Assembly (NCBI GenBank): GCA_963969395.1
Contig: OZ017797.1
Span: 20,708,001-20,772,000, forward strand
Length of the DNA: 64,000 nucleotides
From: Pseudoscleropodium purum
Taxonomy: Eukaryota; Streptophyta; Bryopsida; Hypnales; Brachytheciaceae
Reading direction: 5' to 3'
Shown here: positions 1 through 14,130 of the stretch, in pieces
Position numbering within the stretch: the stretch's first letter is position 1
Layout: each line of letters opens with the position of its first letter
Program-made: the position numbers and the translations under genes
Notes under the pieces: model-generated
The model's input: the letters and a program-made list of their open reading frames with translations, nothing else
What the model was told of the DNA's origin: nothing
The model's database searches: none

Positions 1-19
1 AGGATTCAATGTTATCAAA

Positions 20-200
20 TGATCAATTCAATTATTGTATTCTGAAGAACCAATATTTAAGATTGGCCTAGTTTTAATATCACCAGAATCATAGAAGAGC
101 ATTGCATGTCTTGGTCCAAAAAGATCCAAACACTGGTCAAATGAAAGTCAAAATATTGCTAAAAAATTCATGAGGCTCAATCTGGTCTTTTGGTTCGCAC
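20..200 (+). repeat. Dispersed repeat family R1, copy 1
   Basis: This copy shares a core resembling ATCA..GAAGA.CATTGCATGT with sequences near 12.49, 26.55, 55.63 and 62.20 kb, all in the same orientation. It precedes the first visible adenylosuccinate lyase exon and so lies in an intron of that gene. The copies have diverged and show no coding capacity. The family type (SINE or MITE) is not clear. Confidence 0.5.
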
Positions 201-226
201 TATGTAGATTTCTCAGATCTCTCTAG

Positions 227-2853
<2,627 letters not shown>

Positions 2854-3868
2854 CATTTTGTTATAACATGGTGGGGTCTTCCCCTTTAAAGACTTTTTAT
2901 TTGCAACTGCTGTAACCTGTCTTGAGTATCTTATACTTGGGCATTCTCTGTGCCTGCCGCAGGATTGTAGCTTGCAGCATAGCATTGCGTTGGAGAGTGA
3001 CTGTACACGAGAAAGACAATTTTGACGTGCCTCTTGAAGGTTCGCTGCTGTATTTAATATGAACCGATGTTTCCACCTATATATGCACAACTATGTGTCC
3101 ACACTATGCAAAGCAACATGTCTCAAATCTCCCAGTTTTCATCCCCGTGGACTTAAACATGACAGATTTGGTCTCTAAATTCCATTTTTTTCGCAAACAC
3201 ATGTCAGAAAGTCAAAATCTGTGCCATGTTCTAGGAATATCAGGTCACAGAATACAATCATTTGTCATCATGCAAAACTAAGGATTATGCAATAGTGAAT
3301 ATAAGTGAAATCACTGGAATTCTTCTAATGCGTCCAGTATGAAGTCCAAAGCCTGTTCAATAATCAGTATAGACGGCCCAGCCGCAATTAAGCACCTTAC
3401 AAAGCTTCATTCCCATACAAATTAAGCAATTGATAGTAACCAGGAAAACATCCCGAAGTACCTTTAAATCTCTGTAAACCATGAATTTGATCCCACAAAC
3501 GCGCCTCATCAATAGCGACACTCCAAAAAAATCGTAATGTGTAGCTAACACTACAACCTTCCCTTTTTTACACATTACAAAACCAAAATTGCACAAAAAT
3601 TCAATGGTCAGCTAGATTCACGCTCCCTCTACAACGTTCAACCGTTGCAGATAACACAAGAACGTGATTCCAAAGTTTCTATTCAACGTTTCTACTAAAT
3701 GTGGACAAAGGTAATAACGTTTAAGAACACGTTTGTTGAAAATAATTGCTTAGTTCAAGATGTCCAAGATGTTGCATGAAAAACATAGCTAAACTCTTCA
3801 AACTCTAGCTATGATTCTATCCAAACCTTAGTATAGCAAGATTGAATCTCCAACATATCTCGAGCTAG
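2854..3868. other. Intergenic: 3' ends of two convergent genes
   Basis: This stretch holds the presumed 3' UTR of adenylosuccinate lyase (to about 3.1 kb) and that of the fasciclin-like gene on the other strand. Short open frames here have no recognisable domains and no coding-like composition. Nothing else was seen. Confidence 0.5.
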
Positions 3869-5568
3869 CTACAAGACCAAGATGGTAAGCATCACCACGG
3901 ATACCAAAGTTGCCATTGAAGCAGTTGTCGCTATAGCCGCTGAAGGAGCTCCGTTTGGAGCTTCACCTGGAGATAGTGGAGCCCCTCCTGGACTCCCAGG
4001 AGACGGTAAAACTATGATAGCAGGGGCACCTGCAGGCATTGGAACTACTGTAGGACTTTCTGGAGGTGGAAACACGGTTGGTGGCGTCCTTGTGGGCACT
4101 GGAACTGCCCCAGGACTTTCTGGAAAAGGAGACACGGTTGGCGCCCCCATGGGCACTGTGGCTTCCAAGGGAGAACCCACTGGTGGTACCGGTGCACCTA
4201 AAGGTGGAAGTGGAAGACCTGCAATCAACGCACATCAAAGTTTGGTCACAAATCTTCTCATCAATGTCAATAACAAGTCTAATTGATATCAAACAAATCA
4301 AAAATTCAAAAAGGTAATGTTTTGTAATAAACAAGCAAGGTGCGTAAAAAAAGTGATCCTATTTCTTTCAAATCATTAGTTGTTTGAATCTAGAAACAAG
4401 AAGAGACAAAACCCTACAGGGAATTAATTATATTTGGAGGACTTACAAACATCTTTTACTCCATGCAACATTTTGGAACATGTTTCAACTAAACATGCAA
4501 CAAACACGTCCCAAATTTTCAAAGTGTTATTAACTTTGGACAAATGAACATTTGGTAGACCCACTAAATGCCAATCTTGGAATTAAATCACTTTTGAATG
4601 TTACCAACAACCATTCCAACATTGTTACATAATATTGCTAGAAGGGAATGTTTGAATTCTAGTAGTCTTTTTAGATCTATCATTGAGTTAGGGAAATAAT
4701 GAAGATTGGTAACAAAAATTAAAGACACAAGTTTAGTTAAAGTTTTCAACACTTAAGCCCCTTTTAGATTGTGTGTGTTCTAAAACATAAATCATCCTAG
4801 ATTTTAGATCTTTCTGTACATACGGTGTTCCAATTTTTGTCAATGGAATCATGACAAATTAACAAAATTGAATATGATCAAAGGAAATAACATATGTATG
4901 ACATGGAGCTTACTTGAGCCAATTAATTAATTGCACTGACCTAGAGGCGGTAGAATTGGAGCTTCTCCAGAGGCAGTGACTAAGACACCGAAGCTCTTCT
5001 TTCCTGCGCCATTCTCCACCGACAACACTTCCTTTACTGCATAGCACGCCACAGTGGAAATTGTGCACAAATCTTTGGGCATGACCTCCTGGTGGTTGAT
5101 AGTCATTACCGTCTTTGTATTCTCCGTCACCACAAGGGAATTGTTTCCCACCATGGTATTCAACTTGGTCCCCACGGGGAGCTGGATGAGTCTTCCCACA
5201 GGGAGATTCTCTATGACGATGTGGTAAGACAAAAATTTGACAAGCTCGGTGATATTGAGCAACGTCACAACAGGCGCCATGGCAGTGTTCATAGGAATGA
5301 ACAAAGTGGTGCTTGCAGGCACCAAGAAACCATGGTTCCAGATGACATTGTCAAGCGCGTCAGCGAAGGCAGTCATGCCTTGGAAACGGAGAGAGTGAAG
5401 GATGCTCTCATGGTCCGCTGGAGGGACGGCTGTGGGTGAACTCAAGGCGGGTGTGATGATCATGCCCCCAAACACCAACAATAATAAGAAAGACAACAAA
5501 TACAGTCTAGCTCCTATAGAAACCATCATTAAGCACATGCTTGAACTACTTCGGGAAGTTGAGGCCAT
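3869..5568 (-). CDS. Fasciclin-like arabinogalactan protein (single FAS1 domain, GPI-anchored)
   Basis: Cell-surface glycoprotein of the plant wall and plasma membrane. Exon 1 is 5568-4941 and exon 2 is 4218-3869; a phase 1 intron restores a glycine codon, giving about 325 residues. The start chosen is the ATG at 5568 (MASTSRSSSS), which puts a hydrophobic signal peptide (LYLLSFLLLLVFGG) near residues 22-35. An upstream in-frame ATG at 5658 would add a long unlikely leader. One FAS1 domain follows, with the H1-like motif TTLFIPMNTAM, then YHIVIENLP and a hydrophobic C-terminal half. Exon 2 encodes a proline-rich region full of AP, SP, TP and VP pairs, typical sites for hydroxyproline-linked arabinogalactan. 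It ends in a hydrophobic tail (ATLVSVVMLTILVL) expected of a GPI-anchor signal. The intron separates the FAS1 domain from the glycomodule. The exact family member cannot be named. Confidence 0.9.
4035..4210 (-). repeat. Coding minisatellite (about 57-60 bp units) in the AGP glycomodule
   Basis: GGCA(T/C)TGGAACT recurs at 4035 and 4095, and a related unit begins at 4152. This gives periods of about 60 and 57 bp, or 20 and 19 residues. The units encode a repeated proline-rich block with ESPG/ESPT cores. The period is a multiple of three, so gain or loss of units keeps the frame. Confidence 0.75.
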
Positions 5569-6971
5569 GGTGACACACAAACAATTAGAGAAGGACCTGA
5601 ATTGATCAAACAAAGACAAGGTGCACATGTTAGAGAAAATCCAATGAGTTTTTATCAATCAATCATCAAGATGTGTTAGCTACATAATACATGACTAGTT
5701 GTGAGCAAGTCTTAGAGTTGCAACCAAGCAAAGGATATGTTAATCTCCACCAAAAGTCTTTGTCAATTGAATGCAAGAAGCTATCTAACTAGATTGGCTA
5801 TGTCACAATAAATGTAAGCACAAGCTTTCTTAGGTTTGTACTTGTAGATTACAATTAAAAATTTGAACTAACATATATCATACCAATTACATGAATTTGA
5901 TCCCAATTTTCAAGGCATGTTTATTTGTTCTATGCTTTGAGAATCAAGAATTGCTTGTATTAAATATCTAATACAATAGATTTTATACTCTACATAGACC
6001 CTAAGTGAACTTTTTTTATATTGCTCCTTACATAGACGAATTGCATTGCATGATGGATTGGGCTCACGAAAGAAGGAGGTTTTCTACAAAAACACATTTC
6101 CAACCTCTAGCTACAACTTAGAAGTAAGTAGAATTGCCTTATGCGCAATTTTGTGCTAAAGCCAACCTCCAGAAAACAAGAATTGCAAGGTTTGACCCAT
6201 GTAATTGATGAGCTTCTATGTATTCTTCACCTTGTCAATTACTGAGTTCGTACAACAAAATCATTTCTCTACTTGACAACATATATTAATTCCTATACAT
6301 CAAAAGAAGCATTGAAAACAAATTCAGAGTTGGAATTTGAAGGTGTACCTGGTGATCAAGCTTCGAAATTGTAGATAGCAAACGAGGTCCCATAGCAAAA
6401 GAAATGCGTGCTTGCTTAGGGTCTGTATGTATGTTGGATTGTTGGCGTGTAAGTTCAATTACACTTGAAGTGCAACTAGGAGTCCTTCCAACTATAAGTT
6501 GATCTTTTTATCATCAAGCAATTTGAGACTTCTAGTTTGATTTGTAGATAGGTGAGTATTGAGTAAGTTAACTTTGAGTTCTTGTACAGTTAAAGAGAAC
6601 TCAAGGTTGTACATGACTAAAATTGGATGTTTAATTTTTGATAATTTTAAGGTTCACTTCCAAAACAATACTTGTATTGGATAATTTTATCCCGAAGCGA
6701 GTGAACTCATAATATTAAATTTACTCTAGAAGAATCCTTACAATTATAGTATATCTCATGAAGGATGTATGTATTTCCTTTATTTATTGGTTTTCTTGTT
6801 GTATATTTAATGACTTTCTTAAGAGCTATTAGAATGATTCATGAAATTTTTAAAGATATGCTTTTGGGTTAAGTTTGCCTAAATACATAGCCTTTTAACA
6901 CTTAAATACTTAATCAACCCATTTAATGATTGGTAAACTATCCAATTTTGTGTCCTAGCTTGGAAAGCTAG

Positions 6972-7004
6972 TGGGGGGGTGGGGGGGTGGGGGGGGGTGG
7001 GGGG
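6972..7004 (+). repeat. G-run tract, potential G-quadruplex
   Basis: Four guanine runs of 7, 7, 9 and 6 are separated by single T bases on the plus strand, in very AT-rich surroundings. The arrangement fits a stable intramolecular G-quadruplex with one-base loops. It is about 1.4 kb upstream of the fasciclin-like gene start. Confidence 0.8.
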
Positions 7005-8230
7005 TGAATAAATTTCTTATTTCATAATTGAAATTGAAATTTATGCATTATAGATTATGTTTCAATTATATAGAAAAACATCATTTATTGGTATAATGAG
7101 TAATAAAAATATAATTTCAATGTTAAAGTATTCTATTTTTACATTTATAAAATTAATAAGTTTAGTATTGCTTGTTTTATTTTGTTTATTTGTGATGGTA
7201 GTTGAGATCTTGGCAACTATTGGATTGCCAAGGGAGTGTTTGGCCACTATCAACAAAAGTGGAGATAGGGCTACAAAGCAAGTTCAACAACATTCAAACA
7301 AGCGAGACAAATGATTTTGACCTTCACATAGATTTTTCATCTCAATTTAGATAGAAGAAAAAAAAATTCTTCAAAATCCACTGTCACTCCCATGTTCACT
7401 TTTACTTTATAAGTTTGATACATCACTATATTTAAAATATTCTACATAACCAATCAAATATTGGCATGTGACATTGTAAGTGTAAGTTAGATTATTTTCA
7501 TCCTAAATTATAGAAATTAATAAATAAGAAAAGGAAGGAAAATTTTTTTTTTAAAAAAATTCAATCCTTTCTTCTCTTTCACTTTATTAGTGTAAAATAT
7601 TGTTATTATAAACAAATGAAAGATTGGTATGTGGAATCATAAATGAAAGGATATTTACTACTAGCTATAACATTAGGGGTTTTGCATAAACTATTAACTT
7701 ATAAGAGTTCTTGGGAGGAAGGTAGATGTTAGTTTTGTAATTTTATGGTAAAATAAATTATGGCATGAATAGAATCTAGATGTTGAATTTTCATTTTTTA
7801 AAGTTTTTTTTTCCTCTTGTCTCTCACATAAATCCATTTAGAACCTTACACAATAATTACAAAGCACCAAATAACCTTAAAAAAAATGAAGAACTTACAA
7901 ATAAAGATTGTTCTTCAATATACTCATCTATACATCATATGTTTTATGTAGCTCCAGTTGTAAGTTCTTGAAAACATTCAAAATCCATCTAGTACTACAA
8001 TTCTACAAAGGGTTTGAGTATAGATTACATTAACAAAGTTGTAGCAACAATTAACAGCCAACTATATTGATAATTGTCATACAATCACATATATTGCAAT
8101 TTTTAAAACAAAGTTTTCAATGAAAGGCATCAATAGAATCCTTTTCTGTTGCAAGGCAAGGTCAATAAGATCTTTATCATACATATGGTTTTCTTCTCTA
8201 CATACTAATTCTTAAAATTCACTTTTCAAA

Positions 8231-8380
8231 TAATACTTAAATAAATATCATCTATTATCATGTTCTTTCATTGTTGGGTTCTTTTCAAAGTCCTAGCAAA
8301 ATAAAAGTGATAACACTTAAATAAATATCATCCATTTTCATATTCTTTCACTATTGATTTTTCTTAGAGTCCTAGAAATA
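8231..8380. repeat. Imperfect tandem duplication, about 82-bp period
   Basis: The block AC/ATACTTAAATAAATATCAT... ending GTCCTAG(C/A)AA occurs at about 8231-8298 and again at 8313-8380. It is non-coding. The mismatches show the duplication is not recent. Confidence 0.7.
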
Positions 8381-9052
8381 GAAAGGTAGAATGTGTTAAA
8401 CATGTTTAGGATAAAAGTCATTTTAGTTTATAGAGATACTTTATCAAGTTGTTATCCTATCTAATGTTTGGATTTGGTGTTACTAGAGTATATATTTTTA
8501 AATTACAAATATGGAAATATGTCAAGTTTTTGACCAAGCCAAAATTGCATTGATTCTAGCTTAAGACTAAATTTGCAAAAACAAGGTCATAGATTTAAAG
8601 AATACAAATATTTCAAAAAATCACTATATAAAGAAAACCTCATTTCAAATCCGTTCCAACAATTTTTATTCAAAAAATAATAATATTTTGCTTGTAACTA
8701 AATTTTGAAGGAATTTTGGAATCTCCCATTTTTTTTTTTAAAATATAGGTGATAGCATTGGTGAATCTAACTATACAAATTGAATCTAAAACTCAAAATC
8801 TATAATTTTGGAGAACACTTTGTAAGTTATGGGGCTTAAAGCACCTCTAAAGATTAAAAATTTAAGTTCAATTTTCATAGTTAATTTTTGAAGACCCCCA
8901 CAACAAAAATGCAAGTATAGACATTGAATTGTCCAATGAATTTTAAGAGAAAATGTTTGATGAATACTAGAAATAAGAGTTACATTGAAGTCACAATTTT
9001 TACCACATAATCTTAATCTATAAACATCAATATAGATGTTTGATGTCCAATG

Positions 9053-9243
9053 GATGATAGGAAATTCTTCTAGTAGGGCAAAAGTTCAACTATTCATCCT
9101 TGAATCTTCTTATAAAAAAAAAAAGGTCTTCTACAATAATTTGGCTTCCAATGACTATTTTTGCAATATTTTAAGCCAATGATTTACACAGTAATGAAAA
9201 GAGATAATTTCTAAGGTCACCCCTTCATCCTTTAAGGGTTAAA
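9053..9243. repeat. Dispersed repeat related to 42.85-43.19 kb, ending in a TTTAACCC-type terminus
   Basis: Sequence around GGTCTTCTACAATAATTTGGC matches the region around 42.9-43.1 kb without the 133 bp inserted there. The right edge at 9222-9243 reads, on the minus strand, TTTAACCCTTAAAGGATGAA, resembling the termini of the other TIR elements in this window. The left end is not defined. Confidence 0.6.
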
Positions 9244-9301
9244 TTTTTCTTATACTTGGGAGCCTACTCCATTAGCATTTAGCATTTCTAAAATTGTAAG
9301 A

Positions 9302-9958
9302 TTTAACCCTTAAATGCCCAAGGCTTGTTTAGAGCTTCTTGGAATTTGATGTAAATTGAACAGAATGCTAACATTTCAATACATTGAATCAATTTTTTTG
9401 GAATTGTAATTGTACAAATTCAAACTAGACAAGCTAGAAATCTCATAGGAAATGAAAACACAACAATATCACCTATGGATTGAAAGATTATAATGTTTGA
9501 CCATGAGGGTGTTAAAATTGAAAAAATGATGTGAAGTCTTTCAATCCTCTTTACACAAGTCAAATCTAAAAATTTGGTGATCAAAAAAATATGAGGTTAA
9601 AGGGCCTAATATACATAACCCCAATCAATTTATGGCTTCTTAAAATCTACTCTACAATTTTCTTAGATGAATTTTGAATGTAGTTTTTTCTCCAAGATCT
9701 AGTGTATTTGAGGCTCATTTCCAAGAGCTCTCAACACTACGGGAAGTCAAGATTGCAAAGGGTACCCTTGCACAAAATCTTGAATAGAAAAATCACTATC
9801 ATTTATTTTCAAGAACAGATTTTTGATGCTAAAACTAGACTTCAAGAAGAATCTTTCAAAAATAAAAACTACTAAAAATAGAAACTTGGTTAGGTTTTAT
9901 TTAACTTCAAAGTTTTGCAAACACTAGATTTTGGTGCCTTGGGCAGTTAGGGGTTAAA
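9302..9958. mobile_element. TIR element, 657 bp, non-autonomous
   Basis: The left terminus TTTAACCCTTAAATGCCCAA and the inverted right terminus (9936-9958, TTTAACCCCTAACTGCCCAA on the other strand) match over more than 20 bases. The interior has no transposase-like frame. Target-site duplications were not clear. It starts only 58 bp from another TTTAACCC-type terminus at 9243, so the two may be nested or related. Confidence 0.7.
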
Positions 9959-10650
9959 CAAAATAGTAAGGTTTGAGACCCACAGACCAAGAAACTACAA
10001 TAGTGCTAAGTCGAATATGACCGGTCATTGGCATGTGTATGATAGATGTGACTTCACTTGGGCTTTCATAAAATCCACTGAAGAAATGTTTTCAAGAAGT
10101 AGAGACCCTCCTATAGAAGATCAGACCCTTGGGCGCCTGGTGGACAGCCCACCTTAGTTACTACTTTGCATAAAAGAGATAAAACATGTCCGATTTCCTA
10201 CAACATGAAGCGGTCAAGACCGAATCCTCTTGTACAGCAAAATACTGAGGAAAATTTGAGCAATCAAAGAGATTACATGCACAACGAGACCAATTCACTT
10301 CTTAATGAGATCGGTCCAGCAGTTGACTGGAAGTAATTGCATCATTCCTGCAGTAATTGATAAGCATCGGAAGTTCAGACTCCAGCTTTATCCGGATACA
10401 TTACAAATTCGGTTCGTGATCATGTCAAGTTTGTCCATCTATCAATATTTGAGGCACAATGTCAGTCTCTGTATTCTGGAACCTCCTAATTACAGCTTGA
10501 TCATGCTTTGTGACATCTCAATGTCTAGAAATAAATGCTCCTGGCATCTGCAATTTTTTTCAGCTGCCTTGAGAAAAAGTGTGAGTAAAATGACGAAGAA
10601 TGTGTTTAGAAAAAATATACAATGAAGGAATTTAATTGGTAAATCTAGAA

Positions 10651-13109
10651 TCACTGTAATCGGGCACGTAGTGCACGCAGAGCTTGTTCAACTTCAGACC
10701 AGTCGTAAACTCTGGTAATCAATGGGTGTGTAGGACCTTGCGCAGTCTTGCTCCAAGGGTAGTTCCCATGCAAGTCGAAAAGAAGCACTTCAATTCCATG
10801 TTCAGCACACTCCACAGCGTACCGAGGGTTGTCATCGATCAGAACTTCCACCCCGAGCGACCTGACCATAAGATTTTTCACACCAAATCACATACTCAGC
10901 TTTGCTCTCAGATTATCAAGCACAAAGCATAAGCTTCGGAGACGCATTATTCTTGAGGAGCACCTTGAACAACTTTGGAATCAATGAGCAAGGAGCCAAG
11001 AAAAGGAATCCACATTTTTTTGTGCACAATCTTGAGATCATGTCAAGTTGCAAAGGCAGGAGTGGCTGGTGTTCGAAGCCTTTACTTTCATCCAGTCCTA
11101 AGTCGGCATGTTTACATGTGGATTCATCTCACAGTGATTGCATGACTGACAACGGAATAATAAAAGTGGGCCAGTTCACCAATAATTAGAGCTCCGGATT
11201 CTGTGTTATAGTGCAAAGAGTAGAAGCTGTATACTAATCTAGACTGTTATGGTCGTTAAGCAATAATAATGCACTACAGTGCCAATAGACAGGATGCAAA
11301 ATAGGTGCAAAGTACGAAATAATTCGCTACCTGCAGATCTCGGATTTGGACCGTGCCTCGCCCTCCAAGGCGAAATGATTTCCAAAATGAACGTCCTTGA
11401 AGATACCATCATAATGTTGATTGATCCAGTCCATGGTTGGCTGCCTTATGACGTGCTGTCGGGATCTGTGAATGCCGAAAACGAGGGCTGTTAAAGTCGT
11501 AAATCGCTAAACACCAATCTAGTCCGACTACGGAAAAGTTTTAATCAAAACAGAAGATCCTTACTACAAAAAAGGCGAAAAACCCAAATGCGCCAACCCA
11601 TGGCAACAAGAATGCATGACTATAATCGGATACAGGATTCGAGACTTACGTAACAACGACAAGGTGACAGTAGGAAGCCAGCTGGCGAAGAGTCTGGTAG
11701 GCTCCAGGAATAGGAATGATTCCATTATTGAAGTGTTCCGACTCAAAGAAAGCATGAACGCGATCATTGGCTGCAGTTCGTAGGTATTAAACACTATGTA
11801 AGCCTCAGAGTTAATTCTTACCCAAGTGCTGATTCGAGACTGCAACAGAATTCACTTCGCAACTACTCAGAAAAGTAGCACTTGCACCCTCGAAAAGGGG
11901 TTGTTACAATATCTAAGTTTCATATCTAGGTATGAAAAGATTGGAACTTGCTCCAAAGAAGATGAATGAGTTACCTTCTGTCTGTGAGCATTTCCAAATC
12001 TGCAACATAATGGATGCGTTCAGAATGAGCATCCACATCACCTCCACGCATAAAAACTAAAAAGAAGACGCAGGTTTCATTCTGCAAGTGTCTTAACATA
12101 TAATGGACGATCCTAGCAATTCAACCACTTACGTCATTTGAGTGAAGATACACACCTTCATAAAATCATACACATGATACTCGGACACGTGGTGCTGCAG
12201 CAGGTACTCTTCGGCAATGAATGCGTTCAAACTAGCAAGAAAGGTGCCAAGCACTGCAAGAACATTCCCAAAAAATTGACCAAACTAAATTCCGCTCATC
12301 ACAAAACCTTCATAAACAAGAGAATATGCAGATCTGTAGTACGATCACTACTCCCTAACCTAACCAGCATACAAGAAAAATACTCACTCCATTCCGTCAA
12401 AAGTGTCCGCAGTGTTAATGAACAAGTCTAATATCTATTTCATTGATCATATCGTGAACAGAATCAATTCAAAAGGGTTCAAATTTTCATATTATCAGAA
12501 TCAATGAAGAAAATTGCATGTGTTCATTGCAGACAAAAAAAACTCCATAAGACCTACTAAAAAAAAGATGTCCAACAATAAGAACACTTATTTCGGGACC
12601 GAGGGCATACTTGAAGATGCGGTATTCCAAATCATCAATGTGCAAAGCTCACCTTCGTCCACATCCACCCCTACACGCAGAAGCTTGGAAGGCGCCAGAG
12701 CCTTTCCCGCCACTCCCAACCGCCGCTCTGGCTCCGTGCTCGCCTCCACATCTTGCAACAGATCTTTGCATGATTCCTCGATTTGGGCATCGGTGATGAT
12801 GGACGTTCTGGCGGCGGGATCCATCTTGGTGTACAGGGCAAACGGCACCGCGTCGGTGCGCCGTCGGCTCTCGCTGCTGCTCCGCGAGTTTGTCCATTTC
12901 GCCCCCGAGCAGGATCGCCAGGGGCTAATTCGTGTGACACTCTTGCAATTTCGCCTGCGAACGTAAAGAGGAGATCGGGAGACTTTCGTGGACTGGGACG
13001 TGAGAGGTCGCCACGATGAGGGACTGTCGAGACAGCGAGGTGATGCCACTGCAGCCAGAATCGTATTCTCGCAGCATCCGCAGCTAGTGACGCGGGCCAG
13101 AATCGCCAT
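10651..13109 (-). CDS. HAD-superfamily protein, likely plastid, nucleotidase-like
   Basis: Six exons on the minus strand: 13109-12653, 12253-12156, 11999-11975, 11770-11650, 11465-11331 and 10861-10651. Phases match throughout, giving 348 residues. The first 100 or so residues are rich in Ser and Arg and poor in acidic residues, like a chloroplast transit peptide. The HAD motif I core is RVGVDVDEV, split by intron 1 inside the last valine codon. Motif II is at HLVVVTSRQ and the motif III/IV region is VLIDDNPRYAVECAEHG. FDLHGNYPWSK and YDWSEVEQAL follow. It resembles the conserved plant family of Arabidopsis At2g45990, once annotated as an rRNA methyltransferase although the visible fold is HAD. 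A phosphatase or 5'(3')-deoxyribonucleotidase-like activity is an inference. Exon 3 is only 25 nt. The start at 13109 is the first ATG of the open frame; an internal ATG at about 12825 is the alternative. Confidence 0.9.
12436..12540 (+). repeat. Dispersed repeat family R1, copy 2 (intron 1 of HAD gene)
   Basis: AATCAATGAAGAAAATTGCATGTG matches the core of the other R1 copies, preceded by a related TTGATCATATCGTGAA stretch. It lies in the intron between exons 1 and 2 of the HAD gene, antisense to that gene. Confidence 0.55.
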
Positions 13110-13188
13110 GATCCTCCCTTCTGCTCAAGCTCCTATCACTAACCCCCTCCGCTACTGGGTATCAATTTGAACCACGAGCTTCTTGCCA

Positions 13189-13448
13189 AGAATGCGCAAC
13201 ATGTTCTGCAATCGCCCCGTACGCACAGTCATGTCATTAGCCTTGACCATTTCAAAGAAATTTTGTAATAACCTAACTTATAGAAGACCGAAATATAAGA
13301 ACATTGCAATTCAACATTCCCAAGAGTGCGCAACAGGTTCTGCAGTCGCCCTCTCTCACACGCCGCGTCATCAGCCTTTAACATTTCAAAGAGTTTCTGT
13401 ACGTACGAACCTAGTGAAGGCCGGAACAGAAGCACATTGCAATTCAAC
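13189..13448. repeat. Tandem duplication of an approx. 125-130 bp unit upstream of the HAD gene
   Basis: Unit 1 (13189-13312) and unit 2 (13323-13448) both run from GCGCAACA(T/G)GTTCTGCA to CATTGCAATTCAAC with many substitutions. On the minus strand the units can be read as short peptides with a shared GRLQN(M/L)LR core. No known domain was recognised and a stop follows, so coding status is open. It lies 80 bp upstream of the HAD start codon and may be 5' UTR or promoter. Confidence 0.75.
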
Positions 13449-14120
13449 TAATGGGAATCCTCGTTTGCTAAAGGTGTCTCACAAATATCCCATTTCCAAC
13501 ACGATCTGTGAATTCACGCGCAATCTGTTAAATGTACCTGCTGAAGGCGGTTAACCCTGCTGCTGGCACCTTCATGCCCCAAAGGACCACACCGAGAAAG
13601 GGTCGATCCCTAACAATTTCAAACCGATCGCCGCAACCCAACTCCCGAAACCTCACATGGACCCCATTCCTTTGCCTGCTGCATCAAAACCACACATCAG
13701 TTCTACCAATTTCGTCGAGTCACTGCCAAAACGCCAAACCTTCAATTCGATACAAATCTGACAGGACAGAGGAAGAACGGCACCGTACGAGAACTCTTGC
13801 CAAAACTTGGGAGATTCAAAAGTAGAGGCGGTGCGGAAAAAGCGTGAGTTGGGTGAAAGGACTGCCTCCAGGATGCTTTAGAAAAGGAACTGAAATGTTA
13901 GGAGCTGCGAGCAACTAACTTACCTATCTCGAAAGTGCGAAATGGAAAGTAGGCATGCACAGCAACAGGACAATGATGATGATTCCGCCGTGATGAACAG
14001 TGGGACCTGGTAAGAGAGAAGGAGTGATGTTGGGCCCAAAACGAGACTGGTCTTCCGCCAATGAACTTCGGAGAAGCTCACGAGTGGATTAGCTTCAGTT
14101 AGCTTCAGGCAGGGCCGATG

Positions 14121-14130
14121 GTTAGGGTTT
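14121..14130 (-). promoter_or_regulatory. Telo-box upstream of HAD gene
   Basis: GTTAGGGTTT on the plus strand is the complement of the plant telo-box AAACCCTAA, common in promoters of highly expressed housekeeping genes. It lies about 1 kb upstream of the HAD start codon, so a long 5' UTR or leader intron would be needed to make it promoter-proximal. Confidence 0.4.

Larger units (their letters stand above)
5569..10650. other. AT-rich intergenic region with repeats
   Basis: No gene is supported over 5 kb. Open frames are short, AT-driven and without domains. The first few hundred bases should contain the promoter of the minus-strand fasciclin-like gene, but no motif there could be assigned. 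The region holds a G-run tract, a tandem duplication and two TIR-type repeat pieces listed separately. Confidence 0.6.

Noticed and set aside
3882..4286. 134-codon Gly-rich open frame on the plus strand
   Set aside because: It is the complement of the proline-rich exon of the fasciclin-like gene; the repeats open several frames on both strands.
12588..13170. Several overlapping open frames on both strands at the HAD gene start
   Set aside because: GC-rich coding DNA gives shadow frames; only the 13109-12653 minus frame splices in phase to the HAD exons.
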